NCBI GenBank assembly: GCA_947497265.1
Contig: CANMFP010000007.1
Coordinates: 97,503-161,502, forward strand
DNA length: 64,000 bases
Direction of reading: 5' to 3'
Source: an uncultured Isoptericola sp.
Lineage (GTDB): Bacteria; Actinomycetota; Actinomycetes; Actinomycetales; Cellulomonadaceae
In this document: piece after piece, positions 25,864-34,790 of the stretch
Layout: each line of letters opens with the position of its first letter
How positions within the stretch are numbered: position 1 is the first letter of the stretch
Made by a program: the position numbers and the translations under genes
Notes under the pieces: generated by a model
The model's database searches: none
Told to the model about the DNA's origin: nothing
What the model saw: the letters and a program-made list of their open reading frames with translations, nothing else

Positions 25864-26532
25864 TCAGGCGGCGTCGGGGAAGGGGACGCCCGTGGTCGCG
25901 TGGCAGCGGTAGCCGTGCGGGTTCTTCGCGTCCGACAGGTACTGCTGGTGGTAGTCCTCGGCGAAGTAGAACGGCCCCGCCTCGGCGGCGGGCCGCATGT
26001 CGGTGGTGATCGGGTCGTAGCCCTTCGCGGCCAGCACCTCGCCGTACCGCTCGGCGGTGGCCCGTACCGCCTCGGCCTGCTCCGGCGTCGTCCAGTACAC
26101 GCCCGAGCGGTACTGCGTGCCGACGTCGTTGCCCTGCCGGTAGCCCTGCGTGGGGTCGTGCCGCTCCCAGAAGACCTTGAGCAGCTCCTCCTCGGTCACG
26201 GCCGACGGGTCGTACGCGACCATCGCCGTCTCGGTGTGCCCCGTGCGGGCCGAGCAGACCTCCTCGTAGGTCGGGTTCGGCGTCGTGCCACCCATGTAGC
26301 CGACGGCGGTGCTCACCACGCCGGGAGTCTGCCAGTAGATCTCCTCGGCGCCCCAGAAGCAGCCCATCGCGAGGTAGAGGACCCGCGTGCCGGGCTCCCA
26401 CGGCCCGGTCAGCGACGTGCCGAGCACGGTGTGCGTCCGGGGGGCCGGCAGGATCGGCGACTCGCGGCCGGGCAGAGCGTCCTCGGGGGCCACCATCGTG
26501 GTCTTCGCCGAGTGGCCGAACAGGTTGAACAT
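25864..26532 (-). CDS. msrA: Peptide methionine-(S)-sulfoxide reductase MsrA
   Basis: A 222-residue enzyme with the long N-terminal extension of the YfcM-like/E. coli MsrA subgroup ([20 protein letters not shown]). The catalytic motif is [14 protein letters not shown] with nucleophile C58, then [20 protein letters not shown], the [10 protein letters not shown] loop and [14 protein letters not shown]. It reduces methionine S-sulfoxide in proteins with thioredoxin. A second cysteine near the end (GYRCH) probably recycles the enzyme. The ATG follows GGAGG. Confidence 0.96.
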   Translation of the reverse strand: MFNLFGHSAKTTMVAPEDALPGRESPILPAPRTHTVLGTSLTGPWEPGTRVLYLAMGCFWGAEEIYWQTPGVVSTAVGYMGGTTPNPTYEEVCSARTGHTETAMVAYDPSAVTEEELLKVFWERHDPTQGYRQGNDVGTQYRSGVYWTTPEQAEAVRATAERYGEVLAAKGYDPITTDMRPAAEAGPFYFAEDYHQQYLSDAKNPHGYRCHATTGVPFPDAA

Positions 26533-26630
26533 CGCGTCGCCTCCTTGGTGGGTCACGGGGGCGGTCCGCCGACCCCGCACCTGCGCAACGACGCGGAGCC
26601 CCCCGGTGTTCCGCCGTCGTCCCTCCCGTC

Positions 26631-26700
26631 CTCCGCTGTGGGTGCACGACGCGCCGCTGACACGAAGCGCATGTCGGCGTGTCGTGCACCCACAGCGCAG
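26631..26700. repeat. Long intergenic inverted repeat (25-bp arms, 20-base loop)
   Basis: Arms 26631-26655 and 26676-26700 pair with one mismatch and one G-U. The core CTGTGGGTGCACGAC / GTCGTGCACCCACAG is perfect over 15 bases. The loop itself contains GACA/TGTC symmetry. It lies between divergent genes (msrA and the YdeI-like gene), so it cannot be a simple terminator. It may be a REP-like or miniature mobile element, or a regulatory cruciform. Confidence 0.7.
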
Positions 26701-26744
26701 AGAGGGGGGTGCGGGGTGTCGGGGGCTGGGCGTAGCGTCGCAGC

Positions 26745-27356
26745 ATGACGCAACCGGTCGACGTCGACGAGTTCCTGCTGCCCGACGCGGCGGCCTGGCG
26801 TGCGTGGCTCGACGAGCACGAGGACTCCGCGCCCGACGGCGTCTGGCTGGTCCTGGCGCGCAAGGGCCAGGACGCCCCGACCACCCTCACCCGCGCCGCG
26901 GCGCTGGAGGAGGCGCTGTGCAGCGGCTGGATCGACGCGCAGGCGAAGAGCCGTGACGGCGCCACGAGCCTCCAGCGGTACTGCCCGCGACGCCGCCGCA
27001 GCATCTGGTCCGTGCGCAACCGCGAGATCGTCGCGCGGCTGATCGACGAGGGCCGGATGCGCCCGCGTGGCCAGGCGGAGATCGACCGCGCGAAGCAGGA
27101 CGGCCGCTGGGAGGCCGCCTACGCCGGGCCGGCCACGATCGAGATGGCCCCCGCGCTCACGGCGGCGCTCGCGGAGAGCCCGCGCGCGACAGCGATGTGG
27201 GAGATCCTCACCTCCCAGAACCGCTTCGCGATCCTGCACCGCCTGACGACGGCGAAGAAGGAGGAGACGAGGGTCCGCAACGCCGCGAAGTTCGTCGCGA
27301 TGCTCGAGCGCGGCGAGACGGTCCACCCGCAACGGCGCACCCTCGACACGGACTGA
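26745..27356 (+). CDS. YdeI/OmpD-associated-family protein
   Basis: A 203-residue cytosolic protein. It has the family pattern [18 protein letters not shown], then [10 protein letters not shown], the conserved [32 protein letters not shown] and [19 protein letters not shown], and a C-terminal helical region ending [19 protein letters not shown]. Members are often annotated as bacteriocin-protection or YdeI-like; the biochemical role is not known. It is transcribed alone. Confidence 0.87.
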   Translation: MTQPVDVDEFLLPDAAAWRAWLDEHEDSAPDGVWLVLARKGQDAPTTLTRAAALEEALCSGWIDAQAKSRDGATSLQRYCPRRRRSIWSVRNREIVARLIDEGRMRPRGQAEIDRAKQDGRWEAAYAGPATIEMAPALTAALAESPRATAMWEILTSQNRFAILHRLTTAKKEETRVRNAAKFVAMLERGETVHPQRRTLDTD

Positions 27357-27434
27357 CCGTTCCGCCGTCGGCGAACCCCGGACCTGCCGCGACATCGTCG
27401 CGCAGCGCTGCTTCCGGCCATTTAGTGTGGGTCC

Positions 27435-28703
27435 GTGAACGCCCCTCAGGAGACGTCTGCCAACGGACGTGACATGGTCCCCGCCAGCGTGCGGGGCGCT
27501 GCGGCGTGGTCGTGGCGGCTGCTGATCATCGCTGCCGGTGTCGCCGGCTTCTTCTGGTTGCTCGCCCAGCTCAAGACGATCGCCGTCCCGGTCGCGATCG
27601 CCCTGCTCATCACCATCCTGCTGCGCCCCCTGCGGCTCACGCTCGAGCGGTGGCACGTGCCCCGCGGGCTGGCCACGGCGCTGTCCATCCTGGGACTCAT
27701 CGCGTTCGTCACGGGCCTGATCGTGATCGCGGGCCAGTCGATCGTCAACGGCTTCCAGGACCTGTGGGACCAGGCTGTGGCGGGTTTCGAGGAGTTCCTC
27801 AGCTGGCTGTCGGACGGACCGCTCGGCCTCGACACGGCCACGCTGAGCGATCTCGGCAGCCAGGCGCAGGACATGGTCGCGGACCAGAGCTCTTCGCTGA
27901 TCACCGGCGCGCTCGGCGCCGCCACGACGGTCGGCCACGTGCTGGTCGGCATCATCATCGCGCTCTTCTGCACGATCTTCTTCCTGCAGGACGGCCGGAG
28001 CATCTGGACCTGGGTCGTCAACATCCTGCCGATCGCCGCCCGGGAGAAGGTCCACCAGGCCGGCCGGCGCGGCATGGTCACCCTGTCGTCCTACGTGCGC
28101 ACCCAGATCCTGGTGGCCCTGGTCGACGCCCTGGGCATCGGCATCGGCTCCGCGTTCTTCGTCCCGGCACTCGCGATCCCGATCGGCATCCTCGTCTTCG
28201 TCGGCTCGTTCGTCCCGATCCTCGGCGCCATCGTGACCGGCGCGATCGCCTGCGCCGTCGTCCTCGTGGCCGAGGGGTGGGTCGCCGCGGCGATCATGCT
28301 CGGCATCGTGCTGCTGGTCCAGCAGGCGGAGAGCCACATCCTCCAGCCGTTCCTCATGGGCCACGCGGTCTCCCTGCACCCGGTGGCCGTGGTCCTGGTC
28401 GTCGCGGCCGGCAGCCTTGCGGCGGGCCTCATCGGGGCGCTGTTCGCGGTGCCGCTCGCCGCCGTCCTCAACACCGTCATGCAGTACCTGCACGGGCACG
28501 ACAAGTTCCCCGAGCTCGGCACCGACGACCATCTGCCGCTGCTGCGCCGCCGTCCCTCCCTCGCGGACCTGCCAGGTACGCTCCTGTGGCCGAGCCGGTC
28601 GGGCGCGTCGCAGGACGACGCCGGTGCAGCACCCACCACCCCGGGTGATGTTCCTGCCGCACCGGCTGACGATGCCGGACCGGCAGGAGAGAGCAGGACG
28701 TGA
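27435..28703 (+). CDS. AI-2E-family (TqsA/PerM-like) membrane transporter
   Basis: A 422-residue membrane protein with eight helices in the AI-2E arrangement. Helices near residues 20-75 (LLIIAAGVAGFFWLL, IAVPVAIALLITILLRPLRL) and 85-110 are followed by a long soluble loop (FQDLWDQAVAGFEEFLSWLS), then the C-terminal helix group with FVPILGAIVTGAIA and QPFLMGHAVSLHPVAVVLV. The C-terminal 50 residues are polar and proline-rich. It starts with GTG. Its stop overlaps the ilvA start (GTGA), so the two are coupled. Substrates in the family vary (AI-2, Na/H exchange), so no substrate is assigned. Confidence 0.9.
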   Translation: MNAPQETSANGRDMVPASVRGAAAWSWRLLIIAAGVAGFFWLLAQLKTIAVPVAIALLITILLRPLRLTLERWHVPRGLATALSILGLIAFVTGLIVIAGQSIVNGFQDLWDQAVAGFEEFLSWLSDGPLGLDTATLSDLGSQAQDMVADQSSSLITGALGAATTVGHVLVGIIIALFCTIFFLQDGRSIWTWVVNILPIAAREKVHQAGRRGMVTLSSYVRTQILVALVDALGIGIGSAFFVPALAIPIGILVFVGSFVPILGAIVTGAIACAVVLVAEGWVAAAIMLGIVLLVQQAESHILQPFLMGHAVSLHPVAVVLVVAAGSLAAGLIGALFAVPLAAVLNTVMQYLHGHDKFPELGTDDHLPLLRRRPSLADLPGTLLWPSRSGASQDDAGAAPTTPGDVPAAPADDAGPAGESRT

Positions 28704-29920
28704 CAGCACCGCACCCCATCCATCGTGTGACACTGGCCGACGTCAGGGCGGCCGCCGAGCTGCTGGCACCGGTGGTGACGCGCACGCCGGTCCACCCCTT
28801 CCGGGCGTTGACGCAGATCGCCGGGGCCGACGTCGTCCTCAAGTGCGAGAACCTGCAGCGCGCCGGGTCGTTCAAGATCCGCGGTGCGTACACGCGGCTC
28901 GCGGGCCTGACGCCGGAGCAGCAGGAGCGCGGCGTCGTCGCGGCCTCCGCCGGGAACCACGCGCAGGGCGTCGCGCTCGCCGCGGAGCAGCTCGGCATCC
29001 CCGCCGTCGTCTACATGCCGCAGGGCGCCTCGGTACCCAAGCTGGAGGCCACGCGGAGCTACGGGGCCGAGGTGCGCCAGCTCGGTGCCAGCGTGGACGA
29101 GGCGCTGAGCGCCGCGCGTGCGGAGGCCGCTCGCACGGGAAAGGTGCTGATCCACCCGTTCGACCACGTGGACGTCGTGGCGGGTCAGGGCACGGTCGCG
29201 CTCGAGATCCTCGAGCAGGTGCCCGACGTCGGCACGGTGGTCGTGCCCCTCGGGGGCGGCGGGCTCGTGGCCGGCATCGCCACGGTGCTGGCGGAGCTCG
29301 CACCGCACGTCCGGGTCGTCGGTGTGCAGGCGGCGTCGGCCGCCGCGTACCCGGCCTCGCTGGCCGCCGGGCGCCCGCTGGCCGGTGACCTGGGCGCGAC
29401 GATGGCGGACGGCATCGCCGTCGGCACGCCCGGCGACGTGCCCTTCGAGGTGCTCACCCGGCTCGGGGTCGAGGTGCGGACCGTCACGGAGGACCAGATG
29501 TCCCGCGCGCTGCTGATGGTGGCCGAGCGCGGCAAGCTCGTCGTCGAGCCGTCGGCGGCCGCGTCCGTCGCAGCGGTGATGGCCACGCCCCACGCCTACA
29601 CCGGGACCGTGGTGCCGGTGCTGACCGGTGGGAACATCGACCCGCTGCTGCTGCAGCGCGTGGTGCAGCACGGACTCGTGGCCGCGGGCCGGTACCTGCA
29701 GCTCTCGGTGCGGCTGGACGACAAGCCGGGCGCGCTGGCCACGCTGCTGGAGACGATCGCCGCCGCCGAGGGCAACATCGTGCGGGTGGACCACCGCCGC
29801 ACGGACACCACGCTGGAGATCTCCGAGGTGCTCGTGACGCTGCAGCTCGAGACCAAGGGGTACGACCACCGGGCGGCGGTGCTGGACCGGCTGCGGAGCG
29901 ACGGCTACCGCATCGGCTGA
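28700..29920 (+). CDS. ilvA: Threonine ammonia-lyase (threonine deaminase)
   Basis: A 406-residue PLP enzyme converting threonine to 2-oxobutyrate and ammonia. The PLP lysine K59 is in RAGSFKIRGAYTRLAG; the substrate loop is AASAGNHAQGVALAAEQLG; the phosphate-binding glycine loop is VVVPLGGGGLVAGIATVL. The C-terminal ~75 residues form a single ACT domain (LQLSVRLDDKPGALATLLET), the size of the shorter, catabolic-like or isoleucine-regulated form. The GTG start overlaps the upstream transporter stop by four bases. Confidence 0.94.
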   Translation: MTAPHPIHRVTLADVRAAAELLAPVVTRTPVHPFRALTQIAGADVVLKCENLQRAGSFKIRGAYTRLAGLTPEQQERGVVAASAGNHAQGVALAAEQLGIPAVVYMPQGASVPKLEATRSYGAEVRQLGASVDEALSAARAEAARTGKVLIHPFDHVDVVAGQGTVALEILEQVPDVGTVVVPLGGGGLVAGIATVLAELAPHVRVVGVQAASAAAYPASLAAGRPLAGDLGATMADGIAVGTPGDVPFEVLTRLGVEVRTVTEDQMSRALLMVAERGKLVVEPSAAASVAAVMATPHAYTGTVVPVLTGGNIDPLLLQRVVQHGLVAAGRYLQLSVRLDDKPGALATLLETIAAAEGNIVRVDHRRTDTTLEISEVLVTLQLETKGYDHRAAVLDRLRSDGYRIG

Positions 29921-29959
29921 GCGCCGGACCGGACGAGGTCGACCCTGCTCCGCTCCGGG

Positions 29960-29986
29960 TGTCGATCCGGGCGTCCCCCGTTCGTC
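29960..29986 (+). promoter_or_regulatory. Putative ECF42-type sigma promoter (module 2)
   Basis: TGTCGA (29960-29965) and CGTC (29983-29986) with a 17-base spacer. The element shares TGTCGATCC and CCCGTTCG at the same spacing as the module 1 promoter at 12555. It lies 40 bases after the ilvA stop and 45 bases before the first small gene of the module. Confidence 0.75.
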
Positions 29987-30030
29987 GAGGTGGTGACGCG
30001 GCCACCAGGGCCGCACGGAGCGAGGAGTCC

Positions 30031-30195
30031 ATGATGCGATTCGTGTCGACGATCCTGTGCAGAGGACCCGAGGTGGAGCGCCACCGGCGGTACGTCGCCG
30101 AGCGGCGGTACGGTGTTGGCGACGGCATCGAGGCCGCAGACGTCGCGATGTTCGGACCTGTCGTGTACGTCCGTCCGGACGTCCGGAACCGCTGA
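30031..30195 (+). CDS. Small protein of unknown function at the head of ECF42 module 2
   Basis: A possible 54-residue protein, MMRFVSTILCRGPEVERHRR and on to VAMFGPVVYVRPDVRNR. A GAGGAG lies five bases upstream of the ATG. Its stop overlaps the ribosome site of the following DGPF gene. The first residues (MMRFVSTIL) faintly recall the DGPF N terminus, so it might be a truncated relative. It may equally be a leader peptide. Its coding status is not certain. Confidence 0.45.
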   Translation: MMRFVSTILCRGPEVERHRRYVAERRYGVGDGIEAADVAMFGPVVYVRPDVRNR

Positions 30196-30205
30196 GGAGG
30201 CAGTG

Positions 30206-30571
30206 ATGCGCTACCTGATGCTGGTGCTCAGCACCCCGCAGGACCCGGACGCCGTCGACGAGAGCGGCGCCCCGGCGATCGAGGACTGGGTGGACCGCTA
30301 CTACGGCGACGGCACGGCCTCGGCCGGGGACCGGCTGCGTCCGCCCGAGGACGCCGTCGGCGTCCGGGTGCGCGGCCGGAAGGTGCTCGTGACCGACGGT
30401 CCGTTCTCGGAGTCGAAGGAGGCGATCGGCGGCTTCGACATCATCGAGGCCCCCGATCTCGACACGGCGATCACCGTCGCCTCCGAGCATCCCATGGCGC
30501 ACCTCGGGGCGATCGAGCTGCGGCCCTGCTGGCCGCTGGACCTCGACGGGAAGCAGGGAGGTGACCGATGA
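30206..30571 (+). CDS. DGPF/YciI-family protein of ECF42 module 2
   Basis: A 121-residue protein starting MRYLMLVLSTPQDPDAVDES, with TASAGDRLRPPEDAVGVRV, the signature [20 protein letters not shown] and ASEHPMAHLGAIELRP. GAGGAGG precedes the ATG by five bases. Its stop overlaps (ATGA) the start of the degraded second DGPF copy. It is the only intact DGPF protein of this module and is presumably driven by the ECF42-type promoter at 29960. Confidence 0.88.
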   Translation: MRYLMLVLSTPQDPDAVDESGAPAIEDWVDRYYGDGTASAGDRLRPPEDAVGVRVRGRKVLVTDGPFSESKEAIGGFDIIEAPDLDTAITVASEHPMAHLGAIELRPCWPLDLDGKQGGDR

Positions 30572-30838
30572 TGCGGTACCTGTTCCTGGTGCGCGAACCC
30601 GACCTCCCGGACCGTGGCCCGACCCCTGACATCGACGAGTGCGGGTCCACGACGGTGCGACGGTCGTGACCGACGGCCCCTTCGCGGACTCGAAGGAGAT
30701 CATCGGCGGTTTCGACATCATCGAGGCGCCGGATCTCGCGGCGGCGCTCGCGATCGCCGCCGAGCACCCTGGTTCGTGGGGCGGATCGACGATCGAGGTG
30801 CACCCGTTCTGGCCGACGGGCGGGGACCGGCGGCGTGA
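30568..30838 (+). pseudogene. Degraded second DGPF/YciI gene of module 2
   Basis: Three reading frames each hold one part of a DGPF gene. Frame 1 (ATG at 30568, ATGA overlap with the upstream gene) reads MMRYLFLVREPDLPDRGPTP and stops at 30669. Frame 3 from about 30639 carries [31 protein letters not shown] and [10 protein letters not shown]. The stop that would overlap the sigma GTG (30836-30838) is in the remaining frame. Compared with the neighbouring copy, about 36 residues between the N-terminal strand and the signature are missing. An internal deletion plus at least one further indel is the simplest explanation. Both ends of the gene still keep the operon overlaps. Confidence 0.8.
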
Positions 30839-32166
30839 CGGGTGCGGCGTCCGCGGTCGAGGACGCGTTCCGCAGCGAGTGGGGGCGCGTCCTCGGCGCC
30901 GTCGCGCGCAGCACCGGCGACCTCGACCTCGCGGAGGAGTCGGCGCAGGAGGCGTTCGCGACCGCGCTCCGGACGTGGTCTCGGGACGGCGTCCCCGGCC
31001 GGCCGGGTGCCTGGCTGACGACGACGGCTCGTCGGCACGCGATCGACGTCCTGCGGCGGCGTCGCACCGAGGGGGAGAAGACCACCGCGGCGGCGCGTCT
31101 CGGGGAGCGGGTGGACGGCGGCCTGCGCGCCGCCGGCGCCGCGGGTGACCCGGTGCCCGACGAGGTCGCGCTCGGGCTGGAGGACGAGGCGTGGGAGACC
31201 GACGACCCCGACGGTGACCTGCTGCGCCTGCTGTACACGTGCTGCCACCCGGCGATACCGCTGGACGGGCGGGTGGCGCTCACGCTGAGGTCCCTCACGG
31301 GCATGACGACCGCTCAGGTCGCCCGGGCCTTCCTCGTCCCCGAGCCGACGATGGCGCAGCGGCTCGTCCGGGCCAAGCGCCGCATCCGCGCCACGGGGAT
31401 CGACTTCCGCGTGCCGCCGCCCACGTTCCTGGCGGACCGCACGGCGGGGGTCCTCGCGGTGCTGTACGTGCTCTTCACCGAGGGTTACGACGCGTGGGCC
31501 GAGCCCACCGACGCCGCTGAGGGCACCACCGCCCGTCGAGCACTGGCCGACGACGCGGTGCGGCTCGCGCGCATGGTCGCGCGGCTGCTGCCCCACGAGC
31601 CCGAGGCGCAGGGGCTGCTCGCCCTGCTCCTGCTCCAGCACGCCCGGCGGGAGGCCCGTACCGGGCCCGACGGTGCGACCCGCGTCCTGGCGGAGCAGGA
31701 CCGGATGCGGTGGCGCCAGGACGAGACGGCCGAGGGTCTGGAGGTGCTCGACGCCGCGCTCGCGGCACGACGGCCGGGCCCGTACCAGGTGCAGGCCGCG
31801 ATCGCGGCGCTGCACGCTCGGGCGGCGGACGGCACGGAGACGGACTGGACCGAGATCCTCGCGCTCTACGACGTCCTGGGCGAGATGACAGGATCGCCCG
31901 TCGTCGCGCTGAACCGGGCGGTCGCCGTCGCGCAGGTGCACGGCCCTGGTGCGGCGCTGGAGGCGCTGGACGCCGTCGCCGGCGTTCCGGAGCTGGCCGG
32001 CTATCACCTGCTGGCGGGTGTCAGAGCAGACCTGCTCGCTCGGCTCGGGCGGGCGAGTGAGGCCGCCGACGCCCTGCGGACCGCCCTGGCGCTCGTGGAC
32101 CGCGAGGGGGACCGCCGACTCCTGCGCCGCCGGCTGGCCGACCTGGTGGACCCGGAGACGACATGA
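30835..32166 (+). CDS. ECF42-type RNA polymerase sigma factor with C-terminal extension
   Basis: A 443-residue protein (GTG start) with sigma region 2 ([20 protein letters not shown], then [17 protein letters not shown]), region 4 ([20 protein letters not shown]) and a ~250-residue C-terminal extension with [17 protein letters not shown], the ECF42 hallmark. It is homologous over its whole length with the sigma factor at 13519-14877. No anti-sigma gene is present. It ends exactly where a very strong terminator begins. The decaying DGPF copy directly upstream may affect its translational coupling. Confidence 0.9.
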   Translation: MTGAASAVEDAFRSEWGRVLGAVARSTGDLDLAEESAQEAFATALRTWSRDGVPGRPGAWLTTTARRHAIDVLRRRRTEGEKTTAAARLGERVDGGLRAAGAAGDPVPDEVALGLEDEAWETDDPDGDLLRLLYTCCHPAIPLDGRVALTLRSLTGMTTAQVARAFLVPEPTMAQRLVRAKRRIRATGIDFRVPPPTFLADRTAGVLAVLYVLFTEGYDAWAEPTDAAEGTTARRALADDAVRLARMVARLLPHEPEAQGLLALLLLQHARREARTGPDGATRVLAEQDRMRWRQDETAEGLEVLDAALAARRPGPYQVQAAIAALHARAADGTETDWTEILALYDVLGEMTGSPVVALNRAVAVAQVHGPGAALEALDAVAGVPELAGYHLLAGVRADLLARLGRASEAADALRTALALVDREGDRRLLRRRLADLVDPETT

Positions 32167-32206
32167 GCGTGCCCCCTCGTCCCGTGGAGGGACGAGGGGG
32201 CACGCT
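32166..32206. terminator. Strong bidirectional terminator between sigma factor and ectC
   Basis: AGCGTGCCCCCTCGTCCC pairs perfectly over 18 bases with GGGACGAGGGGGCACGCT around a five-base GTGGA loop. It starts at the last base of the sigma gene and also lies downstream of the convergent ectC. Confidence 0.9.
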
Positions 32207-32262
32207 CCTCGAGACGGCGACGCCCGGTCGGCCGGACCGGCACGCGGGCGGCGCACGGAGGG

Positions 32263-32676
32263 TCAGACCGCCGCGGTGGTCTCCGGCTCCGGCTCGGTGA
32301 CGAGCGGGTACACGCCGTTCTCGTCGTGCACCTCGCGGCCGGTGACCGGCGGGTTGAAGACGCAGACGCACGTGATGTCGGTGCGCGGGCGCACCTTGTG
32401 CTTGTCGTGGTCGTTCAGCAGGTACAGCGTGCCGGGCTTGAGCTCGTGCACCTCACCGGTGGCCAGGTCCTCGATCTCGCCCTCGCCGGACGTGATGAAG
32501 ACGGCCTCGATGTGGTTGGCGTACCAGAAGAAGCTCTCGGTCCCGGCGTACAGCGTGGTCTCGTGCACCGAGAAGCCGACGCGCTCCTTGGCGAGGACGA
32601 TGCGCTTGGAGCGCCAGTTCTCGCTCTTGATGTCGGCCTCGGTGTCGGTGATCTCGTCGAGCGTGCGGACGATCAT
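32263..32676 (-). CDS. ectC: L-ectoine synthase
   Basis: A 137-residue cupin that cyclises N-gamma-acetyl-diaminobutyrate to ectoine, the last step of compatible-solute synthesis. It begins [20 protein letters not shown] and contains the cupin strands [38 protein letters not shown] and [15 protein letters not shown], with metal and substrate residues expected in these strands. Length matches the family (about 130). It is 40 bases downstream of ectB in the ectA-ectB-ectC order. Confidence 0.97.
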   Translation of the reverse strand: MIVRTLDEITDTEADIKSENWRSKRIVLAKERVGFSVHETTLYAGTESFFWYANHIEAVFITSGEGEIEDLATGEVHELKPGTLYLLNDHDKHKVRPRTDITCVCVFNPPVTGREVHDENGVYPLVTEPEPETTAAV

Positions 32677-32716
32677 GTGTCTCCTCGGTCGTGAGAGGTC
32701 AGGTGGGACGGGTCGG

Positions 32717-34024
32717 TCAGGAGCCCAGGACGGCGTCGAACGCCTCGTCCAGGATGGCCAGGCCGCGGCGCAGCTCGTCCTCGGTGATGGTCAGCGGCGG
32801 CAGCAGCTTGACGACCTCGCTGTCGGGACCCGAGGTCTCGACCAGCAGACCGTGCTCGAACGCGTACTGCGTCACCCGGCCGGCGAGCTCGCCGTCGGGC
32901 AGCTGCAGACCGCGGGCGAGGCCGCGACCCTTGGAGAGGAGCTCGTGGTCGGGGTGACGCGAGACGACCGAGTTGAAGGCGCTCTCGACGATCAGGCCCT
33001 TGGCCTTGACCTCGTTCTCGAGGGTGTCGTCGGACCAGTAGGTCCGGATCGCCTCGGAGGCCGTGGCGAACGCCGGGGCGAACCCGCGGAAGGTGCCGTT
33101 GTGCTCGCCCGGCTCCCACACGTCCAGCTCGGGACGCACGAGGGTGATCGCCATGGGCATGCCGTAGCCGGAGATCGACTTCGACAGGCAGATGATGTCC
33201 GGGACGATGCCGGCCTCCTCGAAGGAGAAGAACCCGCCGGTCCGGCCGCAGCCCATCTGGATGTCGTCGAGGATCAGCAAGATCCCGTGCGCCTTGCACA
33301 GCTCGGCCAGGCCACGGAGCCACTCGGCGCGCGCGGCGTTGATGCCACCCTCGCCCTGGACGGTCTCGACGATGACGGCGGCGGGTTCGTTGAGGCCGGA
33401 CCCGCCGTCCTCGAGCATCCGCTGGAAGTACTGGAAGTCGTCGACGTCACCGTTGAAGTAGTCGTCGTACGGCATCGGGGTGGCGTGCACCAGCGGGATG
33501 CCGGCGCCACCGCGCTTCATCGAGTTGCCGGTCACGGACAGGGCGCCGAGCGTCATGCCGTGGAACGCGTTGGTGAAGTTGATGACCGACTCGCGGCCCG
33601 TCACCTTGCGGGCGAGCTTGAGGGCCGCCTCGACGGCGTTCGCGCCGCCCGGGCCGGGGAAGACGACCTTGTGGTCGAGTCCGCGCGGCTCGAGGATGTT
33701 GGTGCGGAAGGTCTGCAGGAACTCGCGACGCGCGGTGGTGAACATGTCGAGCGTGTGCACCATGCGGTCGTCGGCGAGGAAGTCCAGCAGGACCTTCTTC
33801 AGGATCGGGTTGTTGTGCCCGTAGTTGAGGGAACCTGCACCCGCGAAGAAGTCGAGGTACTCGGTACCGTCCTCGGCGTACACGGTGGCGCCGACCGCAC
33901 GGTCGAACACCACGGGCCAGGCGCGGGAGTAGCTGCGGACCTCGGACTCGAGGGCGGTGAAGCCCGTCGGGTCATCGGTGGTCGACGCGTCGGACTGGGG
34001 GGTCAGGGTCGTCACGAAGGACAC
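32717..34024 (-). CDS. ectB: Diaminobutyrate-2-oxoglutarate transaminase
   Basis: A 435-residue class III PLP aminotransferase making 2,4-diaminobutyrate from aspartate semialdehyde and glutamate. Signatures are [40 protein letters not shown], the [18 protein letters not shown] loop, the Asp in [14 protein letters not shown] and the PLP lysine in [16 protein letters not shown] ~25-residue N-terminal extension precedes the usual start ([16 protein letters not shown]). It lies between ectA and ectC. Confidence 0.97.
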   Translation of the reverse strand: MSFVTTLTPQSDASTTDDPTGFTALESEVRSYSRAWPVVFDRAVGATVYAEDGTEYLDFFAGAGSLNYGHNNPILKKVLLDFLADDRMVHTLDMFTTARREFLQTFRTNILEPRGLDHKVVFPGPGGANAVEAALKLARKVTGRESVINFTNAFHGMTLGALSVTGNSMKRGGAGIPLVHATPMPYDDYFNGDVDDFQYFQRMLEDGGSGLNEPAAVIVETVQGEGGINAARAEWLRGLAELCKAHGILLILDDIQMGCGRTGGFFSFEEAGIVPDIICLSKSISGYGMPMAITLVRPELDVWEPGEHNGTFRGFAPAFATASEAIRTYWSDDTLENEVKAKGLIVESAFNSVVSRHPDHELLSKGRGLARGLQLPDGELAGRVTQYAFEHGLLVETSGPDSEVVKLLPPLTITEDELRRGLAILDEAFDAVLGS

Positions 34025-34112
34025 TCCTCTGAGGTGGTGCGCGCGGGTGCTTCGAATGGAACGGGGGCTGTGTCGTCACCTGCGCGCGGGACCGGCGCAG
34101 CCCGGTGTCGTG

Positions 34113-34664
34113 TCAGTTGCGGAAGCCCTCGATCACGAGCAGCGGTTCTGCCTCGTGGCCGTCGGGGAAGTGCTGTGCCTCGAAGCCGGGCACCTCGGTG
34201 AGCGAGGCGTTGCGGTCCTCGGACCAGCGTCGGAAGACGCGGCGGGAGGCTGCGTTGTCCTCGGTGACCGTGGTCACGAGGGAGGTGATTTCCGGCTGCT
34301 CGTCGATCACGGCGTCGATGAGACGCCCTGCGAGGCGGCGCCCGCGGGCGCGCTCGTCGACCGCGACCTGCCAGAGGAAGTAGCGGCTGGGATCCGCCGG
34401 CAGTCGGTAGCCGGTCACGAAGCCGACGACGTCGTCACCCAGCAGGGCGATCCGGCACGTGTCGGAGAAGTGGTCGGCCAGCAGCAGATAGCTGTACGAC
34501 GAGTTGAGGTCCAGCGATCCGGAGTCGCGGGCGACCCGCCACATGGCGCCTCCGTCGTCGACGGTGGGGCGGCGGATCGTGAGTGGCGTGGAGCCGTCCC
34601 CGGCAGCCGCGTCCGCGGGCGCCGAGGGGGTCGGTTTGGTCGTTGGGCCGTCAGAAATTGTCAT
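34113..34664 (-). CDS. ectA: L-2,4-diaminobutyric acid acetyltransferase
   Basis: A GNAT acetyltransferase of 183 residues, first step of ectoine-specific synthesis. The core reads LTIRRPTVDDGGAMWRVARD, LDLNSSYSYLLLADHFSDTC, VGFVTGYRLPADPSRYFLWQ, the acetyl-CoA loop DERARGRRLAGRLIDAVI and NAASRRVFRRW. The start is uncertain: ATG at 34664 or 34679, neither with a ribosome site. A -10-like TATGGT sits just upstream of 34664, so a leaderless message is possible. No ectD (hydroxylase) follows, so the window supports ectoine rather than hydroxyectoine. Confidence 0.94.
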   Translation of the reverse strand: MTISDGPTTKPTPSAPADAAAGDGSTPLTIRRPTVDDGGAMWRVARDSGSLDLNSSYSYLLLADHFSDTCRIALLGDDVVGFVTGYRLPADPSRYFLWQVAVDERARGRRLAGRLIDAVIDEQPEITSLVTTVTEDNAASRRVFRRWSEDRNASLTEVPGFEAQHFPDGHEAEPLLVIEGFRN

Positions 34665-34749
34665 ACCGGCATCAACCATAGACACGATCGAGGGATAATC
34701 CCACCCCGCCACGATGAATCCGGGGTGCGATGTTGACCACAGCCGCACG

Positions 34750-34783
34750 ATGCCGGGGCATCCGACGGTGGGCGCCCCGGCAT
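34750..34783 (-). terminator. Hairpin terminator after greA
   Basis: ATGCCGGGGC and GCCCCGGCAT form a perfect 10-bp stem with a 14-base loop, starting eight bases past the greA stop codon. It lies ahead of the ectA promoter region and should insulate the ect operon from greA transcription. Confidence 0.7.
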
Positions 34784-34790
34784 GTGGCAG

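Noticed and set aside
26631..26700. Intrinsic terminator
   Set aside because: The flanking genes are divergent, so no transcript would end here.
30568..30838. Programmed frameshift to make a full DGPF protein
   Set aside because: About 36 residues are missing and a further indel is needed near the end, so decay explains it better than recoding.
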